From assembly GCF_036850765.1 (NCBI RefSeq), contig NC_089501.1, positions 14,546,997-14,610,996 on the forward strand: a stretch of 64,000 nucleotides of DNA, given 5' to 3'. This DNA is from Saccopteryx bilineata (Eukaryota; Chordata; Mammalia; Chiroptera; Emballonuridae). Made by a program: the position numbers and the translations under genes. This document shows, piece by piece, positions 12,561-23,760 of this stretch (positions are counted from its first letter, which is position 1; every line of letters starts with the position of its first letter). The notes under the pieces were generated by a model. It was given only the letters and a program-made list of their open reading frames with translations, was not told where the DNA came from and made no database searches.

Positions 12561-13859
12561 ATGTCTTAGTTGGGAATGCTGAAGATAGTTTTTGAAAAGG
12601 AAGAACCATTGTAGGATTGGTGATCAGTAAAAGCTTTTATCCAGTGCTATAGTTATGTACGGAGGAACTTCTTTAGCAACTAGTACAAAGTATCATGAAT
12701 GACATCGGAAACTTGCATGCACTATGGTCCCTGGAGGCCTGAATTTAGAACTCACACATTATACTTCTGCCACATTTTATTGGTCAAAGCAATTCGCAAG
12801 ACTGGCCCAGAATCCAAGGAGATCAAACAGATTACACCTCTTGATTGGAGGGGAGAATTGACAAAGTTGTGTTGCAAAATGGCATCCATAAAGGAGTAGA
12901 AAGAATTTTTGGCACTTATTTTTTGTACTATATCATAGAATATGATCATATCTTCATTATAATATCTTTCTAACTTCTGCAAAAATGTATTTGATGACAA
13001 AGAAAAGTTTAGACTGGAAATATAAGGACTAATTAAGGACTGACAAGAGAATAATTATGGGTGTATTAATAATTGCACTGGCAAAAAGGATGAACGATGT
13101 AAACAAATTTAAATAAATATTAAAATGACAAAACTTGAAAATGAATTTGATGTGAAGAAAAGTGAAGGATGACTACTAAGATTCTTATTTGGACAAATGG
13201 AAAGTGATGACTGTCACCAAAACATGGACTACTGTATGAAGAACAGGCTTGGATGGGAAGATAAGGATGGCTGTTTGGTTAATGTTGAATCCAAGAGGTC
13301 TCCAGGATTTCTGTGAAGAAGGCAGAGGTCTCCCCTGAAGATGAGAGAGAAGATAATAAGGTTTTAAGGAAATTGGTCACATAGCTATTGTTGGGAATAG
13401 AGAGGACAGAGTATAGGTTATAGACAGTGTTGAGCACTGGAAATCATGAATTTAGGTGGCTCAAGGCCTCCAGGTTGGACATGTTTTTCCAGTAATGTTC
13501 AACCATTTATTTATATGCATAGAAAACACCATGAATCACCCATGTACATTCAGTAGGTGCTTTGCTTAATGTAAAGGAAAGAAGTGTAGTTAGAGATTTC
13601 CGAAGATCTTATAAATGGCAGTGGTTAGGAGCAACTGTGTAATTTTCTGGACACAATCCCAAAGGAAAATTCTGTTGAATACATTGTGAAGAAGTTTAAG
13701 ATAGCAACTAGAAAGGGTTAAGCTGAGCTGGGGGGGCCTGTTCAATGTGTGGCCCTGTGTGACTGTTTATACCACACACCCTCCCACGAAGCTGGTCTGG
13801 CAATGGAGACAACTATCTGCAGACACTATTTGGAGGCTGAGGAGAATACAATCACTGAG
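12561..13859. other. Noncoding stretch, probably old interspersed repeats
   Basis: Around 12763-12860 (acttctgccacattttattg, cacctcttgattggagggga) the sequence looks like a common mammalian interspersed repeat I cannot name with certainty. The rest is purine-rich and unrecognised. Confidence 0.3.
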
Positions 13860-15624
13860 TTAAAATTTGGACTTTTTTTTATTTTTAATATCTTTTCCTA
13901 CCTCTTCTTCTTTTGTTAAACATAAATAACTAAGGTAATAAAAATGATGGATGCTAGGGAAGTGTTGGGCAAGGAAAGAATGTGGTGGCATGATATATTT
14001 AAGGTGCTGACCCTTGGTATTCATCTGTGCCTGTTTAAATGGAAAAGCTGATCTCTCTGGCCGCAAGCGCTATATTACAGTGTCTGCTCCGTGACAGCTG
14101 TGGTGAGTTCTCGAGCAATATAATATTAACGTCATCATCGGAAGCGCTGTTGTCCTAAAATTCTTTGTTTTCATACAAGCTTAAGAAACTTGATTCTTCA
14201 TCCCTTTCTTTCTCTTTGAATCTGTCTGAATGCTGGCTTCTTTCTGTGGTGCAAACATAGGTTGTTTGTTATCTTATTGAAGACCATTCCCATCGTCAAG
14301 GGAATAAGAAACAAAATTTGAAATCAAACTTGAGTTAGGTATGCTGATCGCAATGAGTTATATCTTCTGTAACATTGCTTCTGTTGCTGAGGCATAAACT
14401 CTTCTCTTCATTTTTATTCATTTCAAAGAGTCTGCACTTGAAGGGCTCTTATGTCACAGACTTACCACACATATTTAAAAGGCAAATGTGAAATGCACTC
14501 AGACTTCAGAATTTTTATAGTAGCATGAATTTGGAGATAAGTGACCGTGAATTATAATCTTTTCATTCTATACATGAGAAATTGGAGACCCCGAGCTGTG
14601 GTTCACTCGAGTCAATCAAATAGCTGGGCATATCTGGTGAGAATCTAAACATCACTCCCACAGCCTCCAAATATGCTGTTTCCTCCTTCCTCCAAAAAAA
14701 CCCAACTAACTAAACAAAACACCACCCTTTCCCAGTTCTTTCTACTATGCTATATTCAACATGGACAAAATTTATACAAGAAAGCTCATTAAGATCAAAA
14801 CATAATTTTAAAAATGGAAAATGACTAAGTCTTACCAGTATCGATTTATTTCCAAATTATTTTAGAAGGATAGTTGTAAAAATTAAGAATTTAAAGTCTT
14901 TTTTTTTCCTAATAGGAAAATATAGTTTCTCTTTTTTTGTAAGAGGGAAGGATAAAAGGGAAAATGTCAGTCATCTTATGTGGAATTTATTTTAGATGAT
15001 GCTGACCACAGAGTGAATTTCTACAAATAATTTACACATTTTTAATGGCTTTCAGTATAAAAATGCATTATTTGTGAATTTCAGGTGAAAGGAATCACAT
15101 GCAATAATGAAGCAATCCTTTAAAAATTATACATTTAAGAAATTTTATAAAAAATATTAGATATACTAAGGTTATTTGTATTGGTGTGTATATATATCTT
15201 ATATCTATTCCATTTTCCCAAGGGTGGCATAACTATTTAGAATTCTTCTGCATGAAAGATCATGTATTTTCCCATTTATTTATTCATTCAATAATATATT
15301 TGTGTCAGTAAGAACTCAAAGACATATCTTTTATATTTTTGCTTATAATTTCATACTACCTCATTTATTTTGCTATTTAAAGTGTTTTAGCTTTGGCTTT
15401 TGGGAATGCTTCCAGTTGAATTTGTATCTATTTTACCTGAGAGTTTCCAAATAAATATGATATGCTTTTAAAAGATACTAGGGGACATCTTATATTTAGA
15501 ATGGGACATCTTATATTTAGAATAAGTCTATTACCTTGAAACAAGTCAAATATTTAAATGAACCATTTTCTGTGATTGCACCAAATTTTCTGTTATCACA
15601 CCAAATAAAGTAAAAATTTAATCT
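13860..15624. other. Single-copy-looking AT-rich block
   Basis: No transposon or exon recognised. The part at 14040-14460 is less repetitive, with a caggctgt-like E-box region and aacgtcatc near 14130. It could be conserved noncoding DNA, but the sequence alone cannot show this. Confidence 0.35.
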
Positions 15625-15870
15625 TCAGTCATTCAACATATGTTTGTTGGGTACCTGCTGTGCTAGATATTGTGAGAAGGTTTGAGGATGACTGTCACAC
15701 AGGCTGCAGTCTCCATCAGCTTACAACCCAGCAGGTTAATGTTGTCAGGACCCATGCACTACAGAAATGTAAGAACCATAGATGGATGTAGATGAAGCGC
15801 TATGGCAGTTCACAAAATGCAGAGCACACTGCAGTCTGGAGGATGTTTGAAAAGCTCCCGAACTTTTCCG
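15625..15870 (-). repeat. L2 LINE 3' fragment
   Basis: cattcaacatatgtttgttg, gggtacctgctgtgctagat and atcagcttacaacccagcag follow the antisense L2 3' end (cattcaacaaatatttattgag ... gtgccaggcact ... gagcttacattctag). Diverged. Confidence 0.65.
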
Positions 15871-16010
15871 TGTAAGAAATGGACCTTGAAGGACAAAAAG
15901 AAGTCAGATATCATGAGATGGAGAGGGTGGTGTGACCTGTGCATAGGACACACTGAGCAGGACTCGGAGGCAGGAAAATAAATGCCACGATGGGGATGGG
16001 CAAGTATTTC

Positions 16011-16416
16011 TTTCTTTTTTTTTTTTTTTTTTTTTTTTTGTATTTTTCTGAAGCTGGAAACGGGGAGAGACAGTCAGACAGACTCCCGCATGCGCCCAAC
16101 CGGGATCCACCCGGCACGCCCACCAGGGGCAACGCTCTCCCACCAGGGGGCGATGCTCTGCCCCTCCGGGGCGTCGCTCTGCCACGACCAGAGCCACTCT
16201 AGCGCCTGGGGCAGAGGCCAAGGAGCCATCCCCAGCGCCCGGGCCATCTTTGCTCCAATGGAGCCTTGGCTGCGGGAGGGGAAGAGAGAGACAGAGAGGA
16301 AGGGGTGGGTGGAGAAGCAAATGGGTGCTTCTCCTATGTGCCCTGGCCGGGAATCGAACCTGGGTCCTCCGCACTCTAGGCCGACGCTCTACCGCTGAGC
16401 CAACCGGCCAGGGCCA
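16011..16416 (-). repeat. tRNA-derived SINE, family A (young copy)
   Basis: 17-bp target duplication ggatgggcaagtatttc at 15994-16010 and 16417-16433. Long T tail, then the full body. Pol III boxes on the minus strand are intact (tggctcagcgg, ggttcgattcc). Two units of the internal 22-bp repeat are present; the second carries CCACCAGGGGGCG at 16140-16152. The open frames of up to 156 codons here come from this GC-rich body and are not genes. Confidence 0.95.
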
Positions 16417-16433
16417 GGATGGGCAAGTATTTC

Positions 16434-16879
16434 AATTTGACTGGAATTGCTGATTTCTTTCGGTGTGGATTTATAGACAATATATTTAGTTTAAGTGGTG
16501 GCTATACTTCTTTTATTGATGCAGTTTAATATTAGCTTATGATTTTTTTAAAGGGAAAAAGTCATTCTGGCTTTAGGATGTGCAGTAAGAAGACTGACGT
16601 CACTGTTGGTGCTCTGCTCAATTTCTTGTTCTGTCAATACCTGCCTTGTGAATCCCAGAGTTGTTGAAAATTAGCAAAGTAAATTTTTACTCCTATTTTG
16701 TTCGCAGAAGAAAACTTTTAAGCCCAGTCTTAACCTTGTTCTTACTATTTGAAGGATTTAAGAGTGTGTCACTAAGCTGACACAAATTATTTTCAGGATG
16801 TAGATGGTTGGGGACAGAAGCGATTGAGGATGTTGGGATAAGAAAAATAAGATCTGCCCTCTTTTTTCTTATTTTGAAA
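16434..16879. other. Noncoding stretch, nothing recognised
   Basis: No repeat or gene signature recognised between the SINE and the start of the L1. Confidence 0.4.
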
Positions 16880-18018
16880 ATACATCTTGATTTTTTAAAA
16901 GTAAAGCTTATTTAGTGATATGCAGCAAAATGAACTGTTTTTAGGTATTAAGTTCAATGAGCTTTGACAAATGCATTCAGCTGTGTAATCACTATCACTG
17001 TCGAGAGATATAGTACATACCGATCTCTCCAAAAAGTTTTTTGTAGCCCTTTGGTAGCCAGTCCCTTTTCCCAGCACTGGCCCCTGGCAACCATTGATCT
17101 GATTTCTGTCTCTGATTTTTCCATAATGAATTAAGTAGAATATACATTAGAATCAGTATATAACCTTTTGTATTAAACTTTTCTTATTTAACCTAATGTT
17201 TTAAGATTCGTTCTTGTCAACACGTGTATCAGCAGTTTATTCCTTTTTAGCACAGTCATTTGATTTGCCTGTCTATTCACCAGTTGATGTACTTTGGGTT
17301 GTTTCCAGCTTTTGACAGTTGTGGAAAGGCTGCTGTAAACGTTTACATGCAGGACTTTGCATGGGCATGCTTTCTTTCATTTGTGATGAAGACCTAGGAG
17401 TGGGATTGCTGTGTCATACGGTGAATGTTTGTTTAACTCGGTTAAGAAACCCGCCAAACTCTTTTCCACAGTGGCGGTGCCCTTCTGTGTTCTCACCAGC
17501 AGTGTCTGAGAGTTCCAGTTCCTCTGCATCCTCACAAACACTTGGTATGGTCAGTCATTTTAATTTTTGACCTTCTAGTATGTAGGTAGTGGTATCCCAC
17601 TGTAATTTTACTTTTCATTTCCCTAATTAGTTAATGATATTAAACATTATTTTAATTTGCTAATTGGCCATCTATATCTCTTCTTTGGCTAAGTGACTGT
17701 CAAATTTTTCTCCCCTCCTACTTTTTAAAACTGGGTTATCTTCCTATTGATTGGGTGTAAGTTCTTCATATACCTTATATTGATATATGAGCTTTTATCT
17801 GATATGCCCTTGTAATTTTTTTTCTTTCCATTCTGTGGCTTGTCTTTTTGTTCTCTTAACAATGACTTTCAAAGAGCAAAATTTTTTTTAAAGAGCAAAT
17901 ATTTTTGATTTGATAAAGTCAAATTTATATTTTTTCCCTATTGTTTATACTTTTTTGTGTGTCTTATCTAATAATTCTTTGCTCAACCCAAGGATATCAC
18001 AAAAATTTTCATATATAG

Positions 18019-18388
18019 GCCCTGGCCGGTTGGCTCAGTGGTAGAGTGTCGGCCTGGCGTGCAGAGGTCCCGGGTTCGATTCCCGGCCAGGGCACACAGG
18101 AGAGGCACCCATCTGCTTCTCCACCCCTCCCCCTCTCCTTCCTCTCTGTCCCTCTCTTCCCCTCCCGCAGCCAAGGCTCCATTGGAGCAAAAGATGGCCC
18201 AGGTGCTGGGGATGGCTCCTTGGCCTCTGTCCCAGGCGCTAGAGTGGCTCTGGTCGCGACAGAGTGACGCCCCGGATGGGCAGAGCATTGCCCCGTGGTG
18301 GGCATGCCAGGTGGATCCCGGTCAGGCGCATGCGGGAATCTGTCTGACTGTCTCTCCCCGTTTCCAGCTTCAGAAAAATACAAAAAAA
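18019..18388 (+). repeat. tRNA-derived SINE, family A, inside L1
   Basis: Sense copy. Head ggccctggccggttggctca with B box ggttcgattcc, body, and end cagcttcagaaaaatac plus A tail. The L1 target aattttcatatata-like sequence is repeated on both sides (18003-18017 and about 18389-18405). Only one, degenerate, CTCF-like unit (gccccgtggtgggc) is present. Confidence 0.93.
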
Positions 18389-18435
18389 AAAATTTTTTTC
18401 ATATATATATATGAAAAAATATATTTATACATATA

Positions 18436-18750
18436 TATTTGTGACAGAGACCAAGACAGAGAGAAAGACAGATAGGGACAGACAGATAGGAAAGGGGAGA
18501 GATGAGAAGCATCACGTCTTTGTTGTAGCACGTTAGGTGTTCATTGATTGTTTTCTCATATGTGCCTTGACTGGGGGGCTACAGCAGACCAAGTGACCCC
18601 TTGCTCAAACCAGCAACCTTGGGCTCAAGCTAGTGAGCCTTGCTCAAACCAGATGAGTCTGCGCTCAAGCTGGTAACCTCAGGGTTTCAAACCTGGGTCC
18701 TCCAGGTCCCAGTCCATCACTCTATCCACTGCGCCACCACCTGGTCAGTC
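18436..18750 (-). repeat. tRNA-derived SINE, family B, inside L1
   Basis: Reads gagatgagaagcatcacgtc, ttcattgattgttttctcat, then the tandem units (gctcaaaccagcaacc, gctcaagctagtgagc, gctcaagctggtaacc) and a head ending cacctggtcag. Close behind the family A copy, so the L1 was hit twice in the same spot. Confidence 0.9.
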
Positions 18751-18890
18751 CTTATATTTTTTCTAGAAGTTTTATTTTTAGGTTTTGGATTTACCTTTAG
18801 GTCTGTGATCCATTTTGATTTGATTGTTTAATGTGGTGCCAAGTTATTTTATGAAATGGTTTTTGAATACTGAGATTTCATAGTCAAATA

Positions 18891-19521
18891 TAAAACTGAA
18901 TATGGACTTGGATTTTTTTATTTCCTTATCTACAAAGACTTCCTCCATTCTCTTAGTGCATATAAATAGTTGGCTGGGAGACAGAACTCCTTAAGAGATG
19001 GGATAAAGTTCTCTGTTTCTCTTGTCTTCTGTATTCTTTTTTTTTTACTTATTTTCTACTGTAATGAACATTAATGAGACTATTTTTTTGTAATATTGTT
19101 TCTATTTTTCATTTTCAGTCTTATTCAAAATACTGAGGCCCTAGAGATACTCTAATGACATTAGTGAAAATAAGTAGATGGAAGGATAGAAGAAAGGAAA
19201 TAGTATGATTAACACAGAAGAGTAAGCAGGTGGGTGAAGCTTATACTTCAAAAAGTATGTCTTGGATATACAGTACAAAGGCAGGAGGAATGACTGGCAC
19301 ACGTTTGACATTTCAGGTCTGTGGACAAGGAACACGGCATGTTTAGTAGCAGAAATAAGGAAGTTTGGGGTGAAGATTCAGTTTAAGATGGTGAAGGTAT
19401 TGGCTTTTACATTTGTGTTCTTTTGCAAAAGATGGAGATTGATTTTAAGTTAGTCTTTGGAAGTAGGATCCAGAGTTTGGGTTAGAATGAGAATCATTAG
19501 AGAAGTGGTAGTTGAAAATAT
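18891..19521. other. Noncoding stretch, probably old repeat debris
   Basis: Purine-rich text at 19150-19480 has the look of a diverged LINE or LTR interior but could not be assigned. No exon recognised. Confidence 0.3.
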
Positions 19522-19536
19522 AAGAGCAGTATTTTT

Positions 19537-19928
19537 TTTTTTTTTTTTGTATTTTTCTGAAGCTGGAAACGGGGAGAGACAGTCAGACAGACTCCCGCAT
19601 GCGCCCGACCGGGATCCACCCGGCACGCCCACCAGGGGCTACGCTCTGCCCACCAGGGGGCGATGCTCTGCCCCTCCGGGGAGTTGCTCTGCCGCGACCA
19701 GAGCCACTCTGGCACCTGGGGCAGAGGCCAAGGAGCCATCCCCAGCGCTCGGGCCATCTTTGCTCCAATGGAGCCTTGGCTGTGGGAGGGGAAGGGAGAG
19801 ACAGAGAGTAAGGAGGGGGGGGTGGAGAAGCAAATGGGCGCTTCTCCTATGTGCCCTGGCCGGGAATCGAACCCGGGTCCCCCGCACGCCAGGCCAACGC
19901 TCTACCGCTGAGCCAACCGGCCAGGGCC
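19537..19928 (-). repeat. tRNA-derived SINE, family A (young copy)
   Basis: Near-perfect duplication aagagcagtattttt / aagagcaatattttt at 19522-19536 and 19929-19943. Full-length body with intact head. Two 22-bp units; the second is a perfect CTCF-like core at 19650-19662. Confidence 0.95.
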
Positions 19929-19943
19929 AAGAGCAATATTTTT

Positions 19944-20320
19944 AAGGATAACAAAAAATGAAAAAAGAAAAGGACGACACGGATTTAACTTTTGGAGGTG
20001 CATAGAGTTAAAAAGTAAAGGGTAGATAAGAAACAGTGGAAGGAAACTGAGAGAGAATGTTTAGAGAACTAGCAGAACCAACAGAATAGATGGTAGATGA
20101 ACAAATGGGGAGTTTGGAGAAGGATCCACTGATTATCTAGCTATATGGGGTAGAGACAACCAGAATAAGAATCCACAAAAAAACTATTATATTTGTTTGG
20201 AAGAATGCCATTGTGACTTTGAAGACTAACAGGGAAGAAGGAAACAGAATACAGGAGCAAGAAGAAGGTACTATCTCTTAGCTGTTTCCCACATTGAGTG
20301 TTCTGATAGCTGTTAATAAA
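19944..20320. other. Purine-rich noncoding stretch
   Basis: Continues the unassigned purine-rich sequence seen before the SINE, so the SINE inserted into an older block. Confidence 0.3.
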
Positions 20321-20334
20321 TGTTCACAAAGGTT

Positions 20335-20696
20335 CTTTTGGTATTTTTTTGTTTGTTTGTTATTTTTCTGGAGAAGAGGAAAGGCAGAGAGACAGACTCC
20401 AGTATGCATCCAACTGGGATCCACCCAGCATGCCCACTAGGGGGTGATGCTCTGCTCATCTGGGATGTTGCTCCATTGCAACCAGAGCCATTCTAGCTCC
20501 TGAAGCAGAGGCCATGGAGCCATCCTCAGTGTTGGGCCGACTTTGCTCCAATGGAGTCTTGGCTGCAGGAGGGGAAGGAGAGGGGGAAGGGTGAAGAAGC
20601 AGATGGTTGCTTCTCCTGTGTGCCCTGGCCAGGAATTGAACCCGGGACATCCACATGCTGGGCTGACATTCTACCACGGAGCCAGCTGGCCAGGGC
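20335..20696 (-). repeat. tRNA-derived SINE, family A (older copy)
   Basis: Duplication tgttcacaaaggtt / tgtttacaaaggtt at 20321-20334 and 20697-20710. The body is recognisable (ccaactgggatccacccagc, aatggagtcttggctgcagg), but many CpG positions have decayed and the CTCF-like unit is cactagggggtgat. Confidence 0.93.
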
Positions 20697-20710
20697 TGTT
20701 TACAAAGGTT

Positions 20711-21029
20711 TAAAAAGTTAAAAGCATTTTGTTACTGAAAAAGTTCAAACTGTTTCTTTTTTACAATATTAGCAGCCTTCAACATGCCAATAATGTGAAT
20801 TACTGAACTCTAAAGAGGGAAACTATAATATGCAGCTTTTCCTACGTACTGGGATTTGCAGCCCTGTCCTTCCTGGAGGTTCCCTTGCAGTGAGGGGAGA
20901 GAGAAGATAAACAAGTCAGTAAAGTTTATAGACCACATTAAGTGTGATGTTGTAAGTATTAGGGACGAAAGTAAAGTACAGAAAGGAAATAAATGTGTTG
21001 AAGAGGTAAATTCTAAGGGTGGTCTGGGA
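20711..21029. other. Noncoding stretch, nothing recognised
   Basis: About 320 bp of AT-rich sequence with no recognised feature. Confidence 0.4.
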
Positions 21030-21040
21030 TAGATGATTTT

Positions 21041-21428
21041 CCCCCCCATTTTTCTGAAGCTGGAAACAGGGAGAGACAGTCAGACAGACTCCCGCATGCG
21101 CCCGACCGGGATCCACCCGGCACGCCCACCAGGGGCGACGCTCTGCCCACCAGGGAGCGATGTTCTGCCCATCCTGGGCGTCGCCATGTTGCGACCAGAG
21201 CCACTCTAGCGCCTGAGGCAGAGGCCACAGAGCCATCCCCGGCGCCCGGGCCATCTTTGCTCCAATGGAGCCTTGGCTGCGGGAGGGGAAGAGAGAGACA
21301 GAGAGGAAAGCGCGGCGGAGGGGTGGAGAAGCAAATGGGCGCTTCTCCTATGTGCCCTGGCCGGGAATCGAACCTGGGTCCTCCGCACGCTAGGCCGACG
21401 CTCTACCGCTGAGCCAACCGGCCAGGGC
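21041..21428 (-). repeat. tRNA-derived SINE, family A (very young subfamily)
   Basis: Full-length apart from the tail, which is replaced by a C run at 21041. It is nearly identical, in inverted orientation, to the copy at 41005-41405, sharing the diagnostic pieces caacatggcgacgcc and ctccgccgcgctttcc. Its 3' side shows the duplication tagatgatttt at 21030-21040, whose partner lies beyond the next SINE, at 21623-21633. Confidence 0.93.
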
Positions 21429-21439
21429 AAGAGTATATA

Positions 21440-21622
21440 TTTTTTTATTTATTCATTTTAGAGAGAAGGGGGGGGAGAGAGAGAGAGAGAGAGAGAGAAG
21501 GGGGAGGAGCAGGAAGCATCAACTCCCATATGTGCCTTGACCAGGCAAGCCAGGGTTTTTGAACCAGCAACCTCACTGTTTCCAGGTTGACGCTTTATCC
21601 ACTGCGCCACCACAGGTCAGGC
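21440..21622 (-). repeat. tRNA-derived SINE, family C (short)
   Basis: GA-rich stretch at 21462-21500, then aggagcaggaagcatcaact, cccatatgtgccttgaccag and a head ending ccaccacaggtcaggc. Joined to the family A copy at its left. The right-hand target duplication at 21623-21633 is shared by the pair. Confidence 0.88.
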
Positions 21623-21655
21623 TAGATGATTTTTATATATGTAATTGTCCTAGTG

Positions 21656-22135
21656 ATTAAAAAAAACTTTATTGAATTTATTAAGGTGACATTGGTTAAT
21701 AAAATGATACAGGTGTCAGCTGCACAACTCTACAGTTCATCATCTGTATATTGCATTGTGTGTTCACCACCCCAAGTCAAGTCTTCCATCACCATCTATC
21801 CCTTTTCTGCCCTCCTCCACCTCTCCACCCCCTTTCCTTCCTGCAATGCTCACACTGTTGTCTGCATCTGCAATTTTTTTCTTTGCTGAATCCCTTCACC
21901 TTTTTATTCAGCCCCTCAACTCCCATCCCCCTAGACAGCTGTCAGTCTATTGTCTATATCTATGATTCTGTTTCTGTTTTGTTTATTAGCTTATTTATTT
22001 TTTAGCTTCTACATCATATTGTACTTGTCTTTCTCTGACTAGCTTCTTTCACTTAACATAATAAGCTCCAGGTCCATTCATACTGTCACTAAAGGTAAGA
22101 TTTTCTTCCTTTTTCGACCACATAGTATTCAATTG
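21656..22135 (-). mobile_element. LINE-1 3' half (antisense) of a twin-primed insertion
   Basis: Starts with ttattgaatttattaaggtg and acattggttaataaaatgat, the antisense 3' UTR of a bat L1. It runs through ttctttcacttaacataata and cacatagtattcaattggta, the antisense of the end of ORF2 and the start of the UTR. At about 22135 the orientation switches to plus-strand ORF2. Confidence 0.85.
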
Positions 22136-23540
22136 GTAAATGTACCCTGAATAACAACAGCGATCTTGAGGAAAAGAACAAAGTCTGAGGAATTACACTA
22201 CCCAATATCAAACAATACTACAAGGTCATAGTAATAAAAACATCATGGTGCTGGCATAAAAACAGACATATAGATCAGTGGAACAGAATAGAGAGCCCAG
22301 AAATAAACCCACACCTTTATAGTCAATTAATATTTGACAAAGAGTCAAGAACATACAATAGGATAAAAATAGTCTATATAATAAATGATGTTGGGAGGAT
22401 TGAACAGATATGTGCAAAAATGAAACTGGATCACTTTCTTTCACCGTATACAAGAATAAACTCAAAATAGATAGAAGTCTTATATGTTAGACTCAAAACC
22501 AGACAAATTCTAGAAGAAAATACAGGTAGTAAAATCTTAGCATATCTTTTTTTTTCTTTCTTAGATGCTCTGCCCACCAGGGGGCGATGCTCTGCCCACC
22601 AGGGGGCGATGCTCTGCCCCTCCGGGGGGTCGCCCTGCCGCCACCAGAGCCACTCTAGCGCCTGGGGCAGAGGCTAAGGAACCATCCCCAGCGCCCGAGC
22701 CATCTTTGCCCCAATGGAGCCTTGGCTGTGGGAGGGGAAGAGAGAGACAGAGAGGAAGGAGGGGGGGGGGTGGAGAAGCAAATGGGCGCTTCTCCTATGT
22801 GTCCTGGCCTGGAATCGAACCCGGGTCCCCAGCACGCCAGGCCGATGCTCTACCGCTGAGCCAACCGGCCAGGGCCAAATCTCAGCATATCTTATAGCAA
22901 TATGTTTTTCTGATATATTATCCTCGGCAAGAGAAATAAAACAAAAATAAACAAATGGAACTACAGCAAATGAAAAGTTTTTGCACAACAAATGAAACCA
23001 TCAACAAAATGACAAGACAACCCACTGAATGTGCGAACATACTCACCAATACATCTGATAAAGGCTTAATATCCAAAGTTTATAAGGAACTCATAAAACT
23101 CAACATCAAAAAACCCAAACAATCCAATTAAGAAATCATCAGAGAAATGCAAATTAAAACCACAATGAAATATCACCTGACACCTGTCAGAATGACTATC
23201 ATCAATAAGTCAACAAACAAGTGTTGGCGAGGGTATAGAAAAAAGGGAACCCTCCTGCACTGCTGGTTGAAATGCAGATTGGTGCAGCCACTGTGGAAAG
23301 CAGTATGAAGCTACCTCAAAAAATTAAAAATGGAACTGTCTTTCAACCCAGTGATTCCACTTCTGGGAATATATCCAAAAAAATGCTGAAACACTAATTC
23401 AAAAGAGTAAATGCACCCATATGTTCATTGCAGCGTCATTCGCAATCACCAAGATTTGGAAGCAGCCCAAGTGCCCACCAGTAGATGAGTGGTAAAAAAA
23501 GCTGTGGTACACAATGGATAGATGACACATTAAAGACTAG
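22136..23540 (+). mobile_element. LINE-1 ORF2 segment, inverted 5' part of the same insertion
   Basis: Sense ORF2 C-terminal text with stops and frameshifts. Translating short pieces gives [51 protein letters not shown] and PVIPLLGIYPKK, all typical of L1 ORF2 near its end. It stops at a point matching where the minus-strand half begins (tacacaatggatag), as expected for a 5' inversion by twin priming. A SINE at 22549-22876 interrupts it. There is an internal deletion between cccaaacaatccaattaaga and atcatcagagaaatgcaaat. Confidence 0.85.
22549..22876 (-). repeat. tRNA-derived SINE, family A, 3'-shortened copy
   Basis: Duplication aaatcttagcatatctt / aaatctcagcatatctt at 22532-22548 and 22877-22893 proves an independent insertion into the L1. 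The last ~100 bp of the usual body are missing, yet an A-rich tail (T-rich here, tttttttttctttcttag) follows directly. It carries two perfect CTCF-like cores, at 22574-22586 and 22596-22608. Confidence 0.93.
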
Positions 23541-23559
23541 AAGGAGGTGAAGAATCCAA

Positions 23560-23760
23560 CCATGCTTCCCTTAAGGAGAATCACATTCCAAATGCAAAGC
23601 CATGGGGGCTGGAGCAGTCGCACATGACAAGTTTGCAGAACAAGGCCAGTTGGGCGGGAAGGGAAGGAGTAGGAGGTGAGGTCAGAGATGTGTGTCTCAG
23701 ATTGTTTCTGGCGGTGCTCTGACAGTGTGCAGTTCCTGGGGCGGGGGCGTTCACATGAGG
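23560..23760 (-). repeat. L2 LINE fragment
   Basis: gcagaacaaggccagttggg and gtaggaggtgaggtcagaga match the antisense interior of L2's 3' region. Diverged. Confidence 0.5.

Larger units (their letters stand above)
16880..18890 (-). mobile_element. LINE-1 (old L1M-type), antisense, interrupted by two SINEs
   Basis: The plus strand reads as the reverse complement of an L1 3' UTR and C-terminal ORF2: gcaaccattgatctgatttc, gttgtttccagcttttgaca, cctaggagtgggattgctgt, agcagtgtctgagagttcca, cttggtatggtcagtcattt, tctgtggcttgtctttttgt, aggttttggatttaccttta. The reading frame is destroyed. SINEs at 18019-18388 and 18436-18750 split it; L1 sequence resumes at about 18752. It is 5' truncated. Confidence 0.88.

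Noticed and set aside
15904..16398. Open frames of 138-156 codons on both strands
   Set aside because: They lie inside a family A SINE. The same peptide text recurs in other copies (19457, 34719, 44957, 53547), so they reflect the GC-rich SINE body, not a gene.
18019..18095. tRNA gene-like sequence with A and B boxes
   Set aside because: It is the tRNA-derived head of a SINE, followed by the SINE body and flanked by target duplications. The same holds for 41005 and 43065.
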